From the NCBI GenBank assembly GCA_046582565.1, contig JAYGED010000254.1, forward strand, positions 1 through 6,139: a DNA stretch of 6,139 bases, in the 5' to 3' direction. Of this stretch, positions 6,012 through 6,139 are shown piece by piece. Source of the DNA: JAYGED01 sp046582565. Lineage in GTDB: Bacteria; Pseudomonadota; Alphaproteobacteria; JAAXGF01. The notes under the pieces are model-generated. The model was given only the letters and a program-made list of their open reading frames with translations, was not told the DNA's origin and did no database searches. Both the position numbers and the translations under genes were made by a program. How positions within the stretch are numbered: the first letter of the stretch is position 1; each line of letters opens with the position of its first letter.

Positions 6012-6139
6012 CATGAGTTGGTCCATCCCTATAGTTAGTAGAGGAGGATCAAGACATGGGAATCAAACGACATAAGCCGGAACAGATCGTCACCAAGCTA
6101 CGGCAGGTTGAAGTGCTTGTCGGCCAAGGGGTGGCGCGG
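6000..6139 (+). mobile_element. Left end of an IS3-family insertion sequence (cut by window edge)
   Basis: The transposase start and its spacing from a TG...CCCC terminus identify an IS3-family element entering from the right edge. The most likely tip is TGGTCTTCCCCCC at 6000, which resembles IS3-family ends such as IS2 and IS911 (TG followed shortly by a C-run) and leaves a 56-bp leader before orfA. An alternative tip is TGAGTTGG at 6014. The right inverted repeat, orfB and the target duplication are outside the window, so the boundary is inferred. Confidence 0.7.
6056..6139 (+). CDS. IS3-family transposase OrfA, N-terminal fragment
   Basis: Only the first 28 residues are in view, starting 'MGIKRHKPEQIVTKLRQVEV'. 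This is the opening of the OrfA helix-turn-helix domain of IS3-family elements, where 'KPEQIVxKLRQVEVL' begins the first helix. OrfA binds the terminal repeats and is normally joined to the OrfB integrase core (DDE) by programmed frameshifting; that part lies beyond the window. GAGGAGG at 6041-6047 is a strong ribosome site 8 nt before the ATG, which fixes the start. The frame is open to the last base of the window, so it is cut by the edge, not broken. Confidence 0.88.
   Translation, partial: MGIKRHKPEQIVTKLRQVEVLVGQGVAR

Noticed and set aside
6014..6022. TGAGTTGG as the IS left tip
   Set aside because: It is possible, but the TG followed by a C-run at 6000 agrees better with IS3-family termini; kept only as an alternative.
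1..6139. tRNA, rRNA, CRISPR array, riboswitch or defence island
   Set aside because: No cloverleaf, rRNA signature, regularly spaced repeat or further defence gene was seen; the toxin-antitoxin pair alone does not make a defence island.

Overview
The window looks like a chromosomal segment of a high-GC alphaproteobacterium, most likely Rhodospirillales-like. This rests on overall codon use and on the character of the ABC1-family kinase, the M3 peptidase and the AAA ATPase; it is an inference, not a proven placement.

Layout, left to right. Positions 1-66 are clearly AT-richer than the rest. They hold the end of a leftward AAA ATPase gene, a terminator-like hairpin and possibly the tip of an unseen insertion sequence. 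The ATPase (57-1397, minus) has a degenerate GspE/MshE-type N-terminal domain, a probable winged-helix region, a Gly/Thr linker built on a 12-bp tandem repeat, and a AAA core. Its C-terminus appears short. A divergent intergenic region (1398-1509) carries candidate promoters for the ATPase and for a rightward pair: an oligoendopeptidase F-type M3 metallopeptidase (1510-3291) and, 4 nt later, an ABC1/AarF/UbiB-type atypical kinase (3296-4648). These two are almost certainly co-transcribed.

Two bases after the kinase stop begins a leftward block: a VapC-like PIN-domain toxin (4651-5037), its Phd/YefM-type antitoxin (5034-5270, ATGA overlap) and, upstream, a VOC/glyoxalase-superfamily protein (5309-5935). 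The 38 bp between the VOC and antitoxin genes hold an inverted repeat that overlaps a candidate promoter and is the likely autoregulatory operator. At the right edge an IS3-family element begins (left tip probably near 6000). Only the first 28 codons of its orfA are in view.

Together this is an ordinary housekeeping peptidase/kinase pair and a regulatory-type ATPase, followed by a small accessory patch (toxin-antitoxin, VOC protein, IS). I did not find a clearly new multi-gene system. The points most worth a second look are the ATPase architecture with its short C-terminus, the antitoxin operator with a possible leaderless start, the KVAQ variant of the kinase signature, and the IS signals at one or both edges. 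No tRNA, rRNA, CRISPR array or riboswitch was recognised.
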